Below are positions 10,641-20,225 of a stretch of 64,000 nucleotides of DNA, in pieces. The notes under the pieces are model-generated. The model saw nothing but the letters and a program-made list of their open reading frames with translations. It searched no databases and had not been told where the DNA came from. The position numbers were made by a program, and so were the translations under genes. This stretch comes from Meghimatium bilineatum (Eukaryota > Mollusca > Gastropoda > Stylommatophora > Philomycidae): assembly GCA_034231615.1 (NCBI GenBank), contig CM067298.1:64043729-64107728 (forward strand). The letters run 5' to 3'. Each line of letters opens with the position of its first letter. The first letter of the stretch is position 1.

Positions 10641-11610
10641 TGGTAGAGACCATAAGGGGATGTCCACTTCAGGTAGGTCTGTAAGTTATCTTTAGAGTCA
10701 TTTAGCTTGGTGGATAAAGCTGCCCCTTTTCAGTCACTCCATTGCCAGATTCTGGAGTCCCTACTTCACAGGACAACCTGGCACACAACGAAACCACTCT
10801 GCCCGTATTAGTACTCACGTTTGTCAAGCAGCTGTGCTTCACCCCCCCCCCCCAATCCTCCGCATCACCACTCTGAGTGGAATGATAACTGTTCTTTTTA
10901 TGCTTTTTTTTAATAATCAACAAGTTACAATCATAATGATTTTAACATAACATGAACGACACAATAAGAATTTAATATGGATATATGATGACCTAAGCAG
11001 CTTAAGATCATTAAAGCATGGGCTATCCAGTCTATAGTTTGGCACAACTGCCTACTTGTGGAACTGAAATTTCTAAGAATTTAAGGATATAGGTTCTCAA
11101 ATATGAAAAATAAACAAATAGCCAGAAAACAGAATTTATGCCTTTGAAGAGTGAATATAGATAACTTCATTCAAAGAGAAGAAACTAAACAAAAAGGTCC
11201 ATAACACTACATATGAAAGAAGAAAGAAAATAAATCAAACGAATACAAAATTTTAGATATTTAAAAAGAACACCTTGATAAAGATCTTATTTTAAGTCAA
11301 ATGTAAGTATGATAAGAAAAAGGTAGGCAGAGATGCTAGTTGCAAGAAAGCATTATCAGATTCATAATGTATGTTAGTGTGAACCAAACAAGGCAAGATA
11401 TAGAAGATGTTAGTTGCAGCCAACCATTGATACAAAATGGCACCTGGGGTTGATGAACACATGGTGGGAACAATACTAGTGAATTCTTAATTTCATAATA
11501 GAATTTGAGCTGTAATAGTTGAATGAGAAATGTTACATTATATATTTCCATTTAGAAAGTAATATAATATGAGGATAACATGCTAAATAAATAATTTATT
11601 CAGAAATATC
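10641..11610. other. No feature seen apart from a C-run
   Basis: DPCD intron 2. A 12-base C run lies at about 10841-10852. Otherwise AT-rich without recognisable elements. Confidence 0.35.
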
Positions 11611-11620
11611 AAAAACTCAC

Positions 11621-11701
11621 CTAGTAAATCACATGACTTCAGGTCATACTCTTCTGCCAACTCCATTCCATCAGACATTGTAAAGTGAATCTTGCGTCTA
11701 C
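11621..11701 (-). CDS. DPCD: DPCD exon 2
   Basis: An 81-nt exon flanked by a clear acceptor (TTAAAATCACAG at 11713-11702) and donor (GTGAGT from 11620). It completes Gly21 and encodes 26 codons, RRKIHF through CDLL, plus one base. The pattern G-R-R-K-[IV]-H, then D-G-x-E-x-A-E-E-Y-D, then L-L-V across the next junction is the conserved DPCD N-terminal signature. Phase 1 on both sides agrees with exons 1 and 3. Only 81 nt long, it lies isolated between intron 2 (an RH2 LINE remnant) and intron 1 (a SINE-A copy). Confidence 0.95.
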
Positions 11702-11784
11702 CTGTGATTTTAAAGAAAATTTATAGCTTTTGTTACACTTTATGTAACAATGTCATGACATCCGAGCCTATTTCAAATAAATTT

Positions 11785-12055
11785 AGTTCACCATGTGTTG
11801 TCTGGGCCTGAAAGGGGAGCAAAGAATAGTGACACTGTTACCTAATATACATGTTGTAAGAGGTAACAAAGGTGGTATAGGAGATGGAGTTAGTTATCCT
11901 ATCCCATAGAGGATTAATATGGCCCATAGGCCATACTGAAATTGAACATCTCAGGCCAAAAGATGCAGATATCACTGCAAAGCTGTATACCATGATACAA
12001 TGCATGTTCTTTGGACTACAATCTGCTCATCTGTAAAAGTATGAGAATGGTGAAA
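11785..12055 (+). mobile_element. SINE-A copy
   Basis: Begins ATGTGTTGTCTGGGCCTG and AGGGGAGCAAAGAATAG, continues with GAACATCTCAGGCC and GCAAAGCTGTATACCATGA, and ends near TATGAGAATGG without a clear (GAA)n tail. Diverged. It lies in DPCD intron 1. Confidence 0.75.
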
Positions 12056-12559
12056 TGGAGCGAAATGGTGCTACATACCATTCATGACAAGTTATAAATA
12101 ACAGGGCATTAAGTTATAAATTACGGGACATTGCTATTCAACCAACTGTTGAATTTTAAAGTGCCACTAATACATTCAATTGTTTCACCAGTACAATGTG
12201 GATGGTCTGTGTTTGAACAACCTAGTCTGACGAGTTGTGTTTACAAGGCGAGCTCACTATCAATTCTGCTACTGTGCCAACATTAGCTGCTTACTTTGAG
12301 CACATTCAAGTTTATCTAAGCATTATCCATTATCATCAAGTGCCATTCCAACTGACATAGGTGATCTAAGCTCAAAGTTTACTGAAACATGGATTGTGTA
12401 CAGATGACATGTGAAAAATCTAATCACTTTCACACAACTTGTCTCAGAAAAGTTATGAACATCAGATGGCAAAATAAAATTTCAGATACCAGTGGCCTTG
12501 ACAGATTTGGTAACCCTAGCATTCATAATATTCTCTATGGTGAGTTGTAGGTTGTAGAA

Positions 12560-12855
12560 GGGTTTATGTTCTCACAGTGGCCAAATGAAGTGCTACTTAG
12601 ATTCGTTGCACACCTCACTGAAAACCTTTGAAATAGATCAAGATATATGGGAAGAACTAGCACAAAATCGACGAGCTACATGGTGTTCTACAGTCAAAAC
12701 AGGGGCAGCATCTTGTGAAAAGAATAGTAATGAAGAAGCTCAACAGTGGAGATTAGCTAGAAAGTCACAGGTAGACCAAAAATCATCTACAGTGGTCATC
12801 CCATGCTCAAACTGCCCAAGGACATTTGTAGCCAGAATAGGGTTTATTTAGTTAT
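12560..12855 (+). mobile_element. LINE-ZF ORF2 C-terminal fragment
   Basis: An 88-codon frame reads YLDSLHTSLKTFEID, WEELAQNRRATW, and ends CSNCPRTFVARIGFI followed by a stop. This is the C-terminal part of a LINE ORF2 (WE-x-L-A-x-[DN]-R-x-x-W, then C-x(2)-C-x-R-T-F-x-A-R-I-G). The last histidines are lost. It is opposite in orientation to DPCD, in intron 1. Confidence 0.8.
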
Positions 12856-13438
12856 CTACGAACTCAAAGTCAATGACATAACTCTAACTGAATTTCAAAA
12901 GTGGATGTAATAAATGGCCATCATCATGTGTCATGGACAAATAATAAAATGGTGATAATGGATCTCCACAACTCTATCTGCCAAATAGATGATGTTATCT
13001 ATTATTAATTATTTAATAATTATCTATAGGCCTCCTATTTCATTATCTACTAGCTTAGGCCTATGCTGTTGAAATAGCCTAAATAATATAAATATAGCAT
13101 TCCGAGTTGTGTAAAATGTACCAAAAAAGTGATATTTTGATAAAAGCAAAAAAAAATGTATTAAGCCTATTGAATTGTGAAGTTTACAATGACTGGCACG
13201 ATAAGCAAGGCGATACGGCCCGGTGTTTAATCAATGAACCAACGTGACATTATTATAATAATTTAAATAATTATTATGAGTGAATGTAATGTATGAATGA
13301 ATGGAATAACGACAACGTTCTGCGTATAAATAATTTTATAGCAAAAGCATAACCATCTGCAGTTGTATACAGATTAAATTATTTATAAAAACACAACGCT
13401 ATAGTTTTAAAAAGGATTTCAATAAAACAGAGCCATGC

Positions 13439-13499
13439 CATCTTGAACAAGACATGTTTTCTGAGATGATCGCAATTTCTGTAACCACAAATCAGCCAT
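13439..13499 (-). CDS. DPCD: DPCD exon 1 (start codon exon)
   Basis: The exon encodes 20 codons plus one base, beginning MADLWLQKLR and ending in CLVQD. It matches the DPCD N-terminus in which a W-L-x(3)-R segment is followed by Q-K-T and then Q-D-G-R-R-K across the first splice junction. The ATG at 13499-13497 has A at -3 and G at +4, a good initiation context, and sits in a YY1-like ATATGGCTG motif often seen at animal start codons. The last exon base (G, 13439) joins GT of exon 2 to make Gly21. The intron starts with GC (13438-13437), not GT. The nearest downstream GT would create a stop codon when joined to exon 2, so a GC-AG intron is the simplest reading; a sequencing error is the alternative. 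Confidence 0.9.
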
Positions 13500-13565
13500 A
13501 TTGTTTCTTGGTTACCGGTTTGTTCCATTATTGGTTTCAAGCAACTAAAGATTTTCGTAACGGAT
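13500..13565 (-). promoter_or_regulatory. Probable DPCD 5' UTR / core promoter area
   Basis: This is the sequence immediately upstream of the DPCD start codon on the minus strand. No TATA box is evident. The start codon overlaps a YY1-like motif. The assignment is positional; the transcription start cannot be fixed from sequence. Confidence 0.4.
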
Positions 13566-13689
13566 ATACAAAATATGAACTTATATTTAAATGATACAAA
13601 CTTTAATTTTGATAATTAAATGATTGCTTTCTATCATAATTCAGTATCGCCTCCGCAACTAATTTTGACTGCAACAGATCTCCAGGATC

Positions 13690-14000
13690 CCATGTCTCTT
13701 ATCTTCATGATACACCCTGATAGACTATAACCTGTCTATCTCGCGATATTACTCCCTCACTTGTATCTCTGCATACATCTTGCTCACCTCCCTTCCTCTT
13801 TACCCTCGAGTAAGGTCTTCAACAAGGTGTCATATGTTTTAATATGTCCAAAATATTTTATTTGTTTGATCTTTATTCTCTTTAATAATTCTTTCTTCAT
13901 ACGAAGTGTTGTTAGAACCTCTCTATTTGTGTGCTTCTCTTTTCGTCCTTTTTCTGCCTATTCTTATACACAGTGCTTTTTTCTTGAAAAAAAAAAAATT
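13690..14000 (-). mobile_element. LINE 3' fragment
   Basis: The plus strand carries ACCCTCGAGTAAGGTCTTC and AATATGTCCAAAATATTTTA. This nearly repeats 16805-16870 and resembles 40.04 kb, where the minus frame reads a W-T-L-K-R-H-D-like segment of LINE C-termini. Confidence 0.55.
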
Positions 14001-14146
14001 CGTATACGCCTAATTTGCGGAAAATTGCCTATATTTTCAATGCAACCCAACACCCACCCTTTCTAAATTACTTTAACTCAAGGTCATTTTCAGAAAGTCA
14101 ACTTACATTACAACAGCACAGAATAGATTGTATGGATTAATTGTCT

Positions 14147-15075
14147 ACCCCCAGGTGGATGATGGTGATAATATCCACACTTGCCGTTAAACATAGGGGT
14201 GGTGACTGGGAACTTTAGTTGTCTATTCATGGTCCGATGTGTCGCAATGGCTGCGTTTAATCCGTATTTGTTCAGTGTTGTCTTGATATTATCTACCCAT
14301 CTTGTTCTAGGCCTTCCTATTGTCCTGTATCCGGATCTTCTTATGTTCTTGTTGCTAGTTGGTTATAGTTCATTCTCATAATGTGTCCAAACCATTTTAT
14401 TTGCGGTTTCTCGGTGTATTATGTGCATGATCTTATACCGATTCTTCTCCTGGTTTCATCATTTCTCATTTTGTCTAGTTTGATCACTTGCGGCTTTTAT
14501 CAGACATTTCATCTCACATGTTGTAAGCTTTTTCTGATATGCTGCTCAACGTCCATTTCTGGTAGACATAGCAGAGTGTTGGCATAAAAATAGTGTTTAT
14601 CTTATGTCTCTTTTCGCCGAAGACGAATGTATCGGGCCATTGGTACAAATAAAACGGCGACACGACGTATTTCCATTCTCTGGACTACTTTCTGCTGGAA
14701 ATCTAGTGGGACCATGGTCCTGCTATGAGAGAATTAACGCAGGAGTTTGAGAATGAACGCTGAAAAAGAAGAAAAAATATGTCTCTTGTCTTCTATCTTG
14801 ATATTTTGGTTGCGCAGTATTAGTAATAGCTTGTATGTCACTAAGTTTGCTTTGTGACATCTTGTCTTAATTTCTCTGACTAATTTTCCGTTTGTCTGTG
14901 AATATACTTCCAAGGTATTTAAATTCGAAAGTTTCTTTCACTTTAGTTTTGTGTATTGTTAGGTTCACTGGACTTGGTGAATTGCTGATTTTCATTACTT
15001 CTGTTTTCTACTTATTTATTTTCATTTTATACTTGGTGTATGTTGTCGTGAGTGCATTAATATGATTTTTGGGAA
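14147..15075 (-). mobile_element. LINE-1 group 3' half, interrupted by SINE-B
   Basis: Minus-strand text includes KTEVMKISNSPSPVNLTIHK and FKYLGSIFTD (about 15000-14900), a typical post-YADD RT segment. Left of the SINE-B insertion it continues with the I-K-W-F-G-H-like block (about 14400) and the 3' end with V-D-N-I-K-T-T-L and FPVTTPM near 14200. The 3' UTR block CCCCAGGTGGATGATGG recurs at 51.83 kb. Confidence 0.8.
14613..14777 (+). mobile_element. SINE-B copy, with 10-bp target-site duplication
   Basis: Begins TTCGCCGAAGACGAATG, contains ATTCTCTGGACTAC and GCAGGAGTTTGAGAATGAAC, and ends in a GAA/A-rich tail. It is flanked by TATGTCTCTT at 14603-14612 and again at 14778-14787. The LINE sequence resumes directly after, so it is a clean insertion. 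Confidence 0.9.
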
Positions 15076-15084
15076 CAATACCGG

Positions 15085-16290
15085 ATGAAGGGTCCATGTA
15101 AATGCTTATACTGTCAATTAGCTGGAAGTAAAACAAATTACATATGTTTCACACAGTCAATATTTGTGTTCTTTGGTTCACACACACACACATTTAGCGC
15201 ACTCCAAGGAAATGATGTAACATTACACAGCAATGATGGACCAGAAATATTGAAAGCAGAAATAGAAAATTCAATAAAATCAATGAGATGTGGAAATGCT
15301 GCAGGTTCCGACAAGCAGACATAATAAAAACTCTAAATGAATTTGGTGTGGATATTATCAGAGAACTTTGCAATGACATATACGAAACAGGCCACATACC
15401 TAAAGACATAACATCATCGATATTCATAAAACTACCTAAGAAACCCAAGGCTGTGGATTGTGCAGAATTTAGAACAATAAATCTAATGAGTCATTTAACT
15501 AAAATACTCCTCATGATAATACGTGAAAGAATTAAAAACAAGATAGACACGGAGGTCGGTGAAGAACAATTCGGTTTTAGAAAAAAACAAAGAAACCAGA
15601 GAAGCTATACTTAATATTAGACTAGTGATTAGATAAATATATAGAAGTCCAAAAAATATATATATTTGCTTCATAGACTACAGCAAGGCTTTCGACGGAG
15701 TCCAACATGAAAATTAATCAAATTTCTTCAAGAAAATAAGCATAGATGGAAAAGACATCTGACTGATTAGAAATATATATTAGGAACAGACTGCATCAAT
15801 AAGGTGTGAAAGCAGCTATTCACCATACATATAAATAAGAAGAGGGGTAAGACAAGGATGCATTTTATCACCAAGCCTATTTAATATCTACACAGAGAAT
15901 ATCTAAACATATAGAAGAAATGTCAGGACTCAAGATCAATGGGAAAATAATAAACAACTTGAGATATGCAGATATCACTGTTCTTTTAACAGAAAGTGAG
16001 CGTGAACTACAAAGACTAATAGATCAAGTCAATACATCAAGTGATGAATATGCAGTGGGCATAAATATCTACAAAAAGAAAAAAAAACATGATAATCAGC
16101 AAAGACACAGAAGAATAACAGCTAAACATAAACGGAGAGAAACTACAACAAGTAAAACATTATCAATATCTTGGACACATAGTCACAAATGATGGCAGAT
16201 GCGAAACAGAAGTTAAAATGAGAAAAGGAATGGCTAAAAGTACCTTCAATGGCATGAGGAGAATAGTAACATGTTAAAAATGAGAATTAT
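15085..16290 (+). mobile_element. LINE reverse-transcriptase fragment, plus strand
   Basis: Plus-strand frames give ordered RT motifs: IFIKLPKKPKAVDCAEFRTI near 15430, IDYSKAFDGVQHE at about 15670, RGVRQGCILSPSLFNIYTEN at about 15845, and LRYADITVLLTESERELQRL at about 15960. The YADD box has become YADI, and stops and frameshifts interrupt it, so it is dead. Confidence 0.88.
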
Positions 16291-16342
16291 AGTTTAATAG
16301 GATAGTCGTATAGGTGGAAACATGCTGCGGCTTTGAATGCAG

Positions 16343-16425
16343 GGAGATTGTGTGTGTGTGTGTGTGTGGGTGTGTGCGTCGTGCGTGTGGGTGGGTACGT
16401 GTGGGTGGGTAAGTGGGTGAGCAAA
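16343..16425. repeat. (GT)n microsatellite with GGGT/GCGT variants
   Basis: About 80 bp of TG repeats grading into GGGTG units. Confidence 0.85.
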
Positions 16426-16574
16426 TTCGATCATCACAATAGTAGTTCAATGTTATAGTATGACCTTGTGCACTTACTTTCCCGTTCGCAAGTACTCCTT
16501 GTGACTGTAGCAATTGTACTGCGTATTTCTCAGTTGAAGGCAAATACAACATACACACTGCCACCTTTTTACTA

Positions 16575-16960
16575 AAGATATTATTAGATATTAGGTATGT
16601 TGATTATCCTCTTCGCACATTGGACACGTCCATAGGTGCTCAGATCTCCGCTTCAGTAAATCTCTCAGGGTATAACGGCTGATGGTTCCGGCTCTATGTT
16701 GGTTTACTGCTCTTTTTGAGCTCATTGTCATGAGTTCTTTACGGGCCACGCCCATACTCTCCCACTTGTATCTCTGTCTACCTCTTGCTCGTTCCATTTG
16801 ACTTTACCCTCAAATAAGGTCTTCAAAAAAGGTGTCATGTCTTTTAATGTGTCCAAAATATTTTATTAACCTAATATTTTCCGTATTTCCTTTGATTATG
16901 TTTATCAGTTTATGTTTATTCTTTATTGTTTGTTTGTTTGTTTGAAACCCCTAGGAATTT
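16575..16960 (-). mobile_element. RH1 LINE 3' end joined to another LINE 3' fragment
   Basis: 16797-16591 on the minus strand reads RARGRQRYKWES, NQHRAGTISRYTLRDLLKRR and SEHLWTCPMC before a stop, which is the RH1 C-terminus. From about 16800 to 16960 the sequence instead matches the LINE fragment at 13.8 kb. The junction at about 16745-16800 joins two families. Confidence 0.7.
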
Positions 16961-17084
16961 CATTGCGAGCGATTATCTCTTACTTGATATGTGCAGTGTG
17001 GAGGTTTTTTTCTGACCTTTTTTCATACCCAGAAGACTTCAGTATTTTGCTTAGTGCAATACCTGTTGAAGTAGCTTTCTACTC

Positions 17085-17640
17085 AGACGGGGTCTATAAT
17101 TGTATACATGTCTCACTCTTCAGTGGCTACCCGCCAATTGTGGAATCACTGGAAATGAGAGAGCTAATGATCTGGCAAAAGCAGGAGATAAAATGGAACA
17201 ATTTAGCTATCCTCGGCCAAAAAGTGAGGCCAAAATACTAATCCGTAACCATTATACATAACTGTGGAAGAAAGATTCGAAGGAAGATATTGACTCGAAA
17301 CCAGACCCCATGCACCAACTCATATACAACTACAGACCATCATCTTTCAACTTAGAACTAGCCACTGTAGGCTACAGAGTCACCTTACCGGATCAGGGTG
17401 GAATATACAAATGAATCCCATGCAGAACAGACATACAAACCCCTGAGCACATACTCCAATACTGTCCAGAATACAAAGAACTGCGAGGCGAAACATGGCC
17501 ACAATGGACTGACCTGAAGAAAAAAACTTTGTGGCAGCCGCTCTGACCTGGAGAAGACTGGGAGCTTGGTTCTAACGACTGACCTGAAGATTTAGTAAGA
17601 CCAAAAGATTCCTGAACGCAGAAGAAGAAGATCAACTATA
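17085..17640 (+). mobile_element. RH3 LINE 3' fragment: RNase H end and tail
   Basis: Plus-strand text reads NCGITGNERANDLAKAGDK, MEQFSYPRPKSEAK, then ATVGYRVTLPDQGG, TPEHILQYCPEYKELRG and TWPQWTD. This is the end of an RNase H domain (H-C-G-x-x-G-N-E-x-A-[DN]-x-L-A) and the C-x-H-I-L tail. Stops occur in several places. Confidence 0.8.
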
Positions 17641-17669
17641 GATGACATGCTGCAAATCTTCCTTAAGAG

Positions 17670-17767
17670 AGTCTCAATATAACGGATTGTCATCTATTAA
17701 GGTTTTCTGTTGCATGGGTGTTTTATCTAATGGGCCCTTGGTGAGACTAACAGACATAACGACATGC
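17670..17767 (+). repeat. Dispersed repeat Y, copy 1
   Basis: TCAATATAACGG, CTATTAAGGTTTTCTG and GGGCCCTTGGTGA occur in the same order as at 27808-27880. Short and non-coding. Confidence 0.5.
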
Positions 17768-17880
17768 GTAATAAGGTAAGTAATTGTTTGATAATTAATT
17801 TCCTTTTTTTTAAATTTGTTCACTCCCCTTTCTCAACCTTCTCACGCCTCTTACATCACACGTATACAAAATTATCATTT
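17768..17880 (+). repeat. Dispersed repeat X, copy 3
   Basis: Begins AATAAGGTAAGTAATTG and continues with CTCAACCTTCTCACGCC and TCTTACATCACACG, the same order as copies 1 and 2. Confidence 0.5.
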
Positions 17881-17911
17881 ATTAATATAAATATAAATAT
17901 ATCTAGGGTTA

Positions 17912-17952
17912 GGATTAGGATTAGTTTTGTAAAACATAACTAACCCTAAAAA
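17912..17952. repeat. Short TTAGGG-like run
   Basis: GGGTTAGGATTAGGATTAG and a nearby AACCCTAA. Too short to be a telomere remnant with confidence; it may be part of an element end. Confidence 0.3.
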
Positions 17953-18472
17953 ATGATTATTTAAATTAATCATTGATTAATTATTGATATGATATTTAGA
18001 TTAATTAAGCATACAATACGTGGGTAGACACTAATTGGAAACAAGAATCTTTTTTTTTTAATTTTCCACTTATGGACAGGAACTGATTTCAACAAGGAAC
18101 CTTAGTGCATTTTGCTAACATCATAGCTGTGACCATAAATAATAATGGAGAACATGGTCAAACTATGACTTCCAAAATATGATTAGAGTAAGAATTGGAA
18201 AATATACATGCCACACCAGGAAAAATTTCTCAGTAGTATGAATATTCTAGCTTATAGATTAATCCAATTTATGTGTGCATCATGAGAACTACTTCCAATT
18301 TGGTCATATATGAACCTTTTGCCAATAACCAATAATAGAGGTCACGCGAGGTTTAGGTAACACTGTCACGACGACCTGCAGATATAAATCAGGCGGAGTG
18401 ATTGGTATAAATATATAATAGTAATTTTTAATTTCAGTATGACCCACAAATATCATGTTAATAATTAATATT

Positions 18473-18950
18473 GTCCCGAAAAATTGCCCGTGTGTTGCCG
18501 AGCCCGAAAGGGTAGCAAAGAATAGCAACACTGTTTACCTTGCATGCATGTCGTACGATGCGACTAAGAAGGTTATGGGATAAAGTAGGCTATCTCATCC
18601 CATATAGGGTCAGTGACCCAAAGTCATGGTGAAGTCGGATGTGTCAGGTCGAAAGGCGCAGATATCGCAGCAATGCTGTAAACCATGACACAACTCATTC
18701 AGTTCTCCGGACTGCATCCTGCTGATCCCGCCGAAGACGGATGTGTCGGGCCATTGGCGCAAATAAAACGGCGACACAACGCATTTCCATTCTCTGGACT
18801 ACATCCTGCTGGAAATCTAATAGGACCATGGTCCTGATACAAAAGATATCCAGTGGGAGTTTGAGAATGAACGCTGAAAAAGAAAAAGAAGATCCTGCTG
18901 ATCTGCAGGAGTTTGAGAACGAACGTAGAAGAAGAAGAAGTCCCGAAAAA
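18473..18950 (+). mobile_element. SINE-A copy with 11-bp target-site duplication, carrying a nested SINE-B
   Basis: Flanked by GTCCCGAAAAA at 18473-18483 and 18940-18950. The element starts with TTGCCCGTGTGTTGCC and ends with GAACGTAGAAGAAGAAG. It is split by the SINE-B copy at 18728-18891. Removing that insert restores the usual order of SINE-A segments. Confidence 0.92.
18728..18891 (+). mobile_element. SINE-B copy nested in SINE-A
   Basis: Flanked by ATCCTGCTGATC at 18716-18727 and 18892-18903, a 12-bp duplication of SINE-A sequence. It starts CCGCCGAAGACGG and ends in GAAAAAGAAAAAGAAG. Its 3' part repeats host SINE-A text (TCTGGACTACATCCTGCT, GAGTTTGAGAATGAACG). Confidence 0.93.
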
Positions 18951-18974
18951 CAAACATGGTCTGCCAGTGATAAA

Positions 18975-19245
18975 GACTGTCCATGTGTTGCCAGGCCCAA
19001 AAGGGAAGCAAAGAATAACAACACTGTCTACCTTATGCGTATGCCCTAAGAGGCTGCTGCGAGTTATGGAGTAGAGTTAGATGCCCCATCCCGTCAAAGT
19101 GACACAGAAGCTATCTGAAGTCGGATGTAAGGTCGAAAGGGCAGATATCGCAGCAAGTTTGAGCATCATGACACACCACGATTCGTTTTCATGACTACAT
19201 TCTGATAATATGAAGGTGTTTGAGAATGAACGCAGAAGAAGTGCT
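18975..19245 (+). mobile_element. SINE-A copy
   Basis: Starts CCATGTGTTGCCAGGCCC, contains GAAGTCGGATG and CAGATATCGCAGCA, and ends GAGAATGAACGCAGAAGAAG. It lies 25 bp downstream of the preceding SINE-A. Confidence 0.85.
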
Positions 19246-19268
19246 GAAAGCAGTAGCACCTGGGGGTC

Positions 19269-19640
19269 TTGAACAGAAATTGTGAACTTTCAATTGGTCC
19301 GTTTCGCTATAAACTATTCGAAACCACTTGTTTACAAACTATTCAAAAACCATCTGAATTATTTCCATTTGATAACTTGTGCCGTTTTGCGACCTGCATT
19401 TGTCTATTATATGGTTACATCCCTTATAAAAAATATACACATAGTGAAAGAAAAGAAACCATTAAAATTGAAATACTAGGAATATCAGAATGTCGACGGT
19501 CAGACAAAGATCATTTCTTTTTATGTCTGTACATCATCCTAAAAGACACGGGACAGCTTGCTCAAGACCGAGGAGAATTCAAGAGATTCATAAGGAAGAC
19601 TACGTTCTGGAAAGAATATGTCACTTGATGATGATGATCC
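19269..19640 (+). mobile_element. LINE 3' end with (GAT)n tail (probable)
   Basis: A 119-codon frame ends LAQDRGEFKRFIRKTTFWKEYVT then a stop and a GATGATGATGAT tail. L-A-x-D-R-x-x-[FW] is the usual LINE ORF2 terminal motif. The first ~70 codons are unrecognised. Confidence 0.55.
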
Positions 19641-19742
19641 CTTACACTTAGTCGTCAGATCATTTTCATTTTACATAGAAGGCGTCCATATGTGCTCCGA
19701 TCCCTCATTGAGTACATCCGCAATATAATATATTTAATATTT

Positions 19743-19895
19743 TTTGACAACATCAAGGAATGGACAGGGCAAGATATTTCCACACTCATCCGCATCGCTG
19801 AGGATAGAAATCGCTGGAGGACTCTGTGTGCTGAAGCATTCAATGTGGTACCCCTACGACCTTGAAGGGTTACGGGTTTATTGATTGATTGATTG
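19743..19895 (+). mobile_element. 153-bp 5'-truncated LINE insertion, (TTGA)n tail, 13-bp target duplication
   Basis: The sequence reads IKEWTGQDISTLIRIAEDRN, RWRTLCAEAFNVVPLRP and a stop, then a (TTGA)n tail. It is flanked by ATATTTAATATTT at 19730-19742 and 19896-19908. It shows all the hallmarks of target-primed reverse transcription into an RH1 LINE. Confidence 0.9.
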
Positions 19896-20135
19896 ATATT
19901 TAATATTTATATAATCACATGATGAGTCGCAGATCCAGTTCTCTGTTGGTTGACAAGCATTATATTCAGTCCATAATGCCGATCATTTCTGCCGACGTCA
20001 CATTTCAGTCCCAGCTGCTGCTTTCTGAACACGGAGAAAGAAACATTACCTCATTAAATGCGTTCGACCTCGCACGTTTCTTGTAAGGAGTTAAACGCCA
20101 GGATCATTGTTCAGCTGTTCGAGACCCGCTTTTTA

Positions 20136-20143
20136 GCTCTCTC

Positions 20144-20192
<49 letters not shown>

Positions 20193-20225
20193 CTATATAT
20201 CTATATATCTATATATCTATCTATT
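20136..20225. repeat. (CT)n(ATCT)n(ATAT)n compound microsatellite
   Basis: About 90 bp, located inside the RH1 RNase H coding region. Confidence 0.95.

Larger units (their letters stand above)
2394..13499 (-). other. DPCD: DPCD gene locus, partial (exons 1-4 of a multi-exon gene)
   Basis: Four minus-strand exons join in frame into a DPCD N-terminal and central region of about 133 residues, starting MADLWLQKLR. DPCD proteins are about 200 residues long, so roughly 70 C-terminal residues are missing and probably lie beyond position 1. DPCD is known to be needed for motile-cilium function and is linked to axonemal dynein assembly with the R2TP/RUVBL chaperone machinery in the cytoplasm. Introns measure 1737, 2572 and 6398 bp, with a fourth longer than 2.39 kb; all are filled with transposon debris. 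Intron phases are 1, 1 and 0. I found no candidate for the last exon between positions 1 and 2393. Identification rests on the joined protein matching the family over its whole visible length. Confidence 0.93.

Noticed and set aside
13500..14000. Divergent gene sharing the DPCD promoter
   Set aside because: No exon-like frame with splice signals appears on the plus strand; from 13.69 kb the sequence is LINE.
17912..17952. Interstitial telomere
   Set aside because: Only about three imperfect TTAGG-like units; likely part of an element end.
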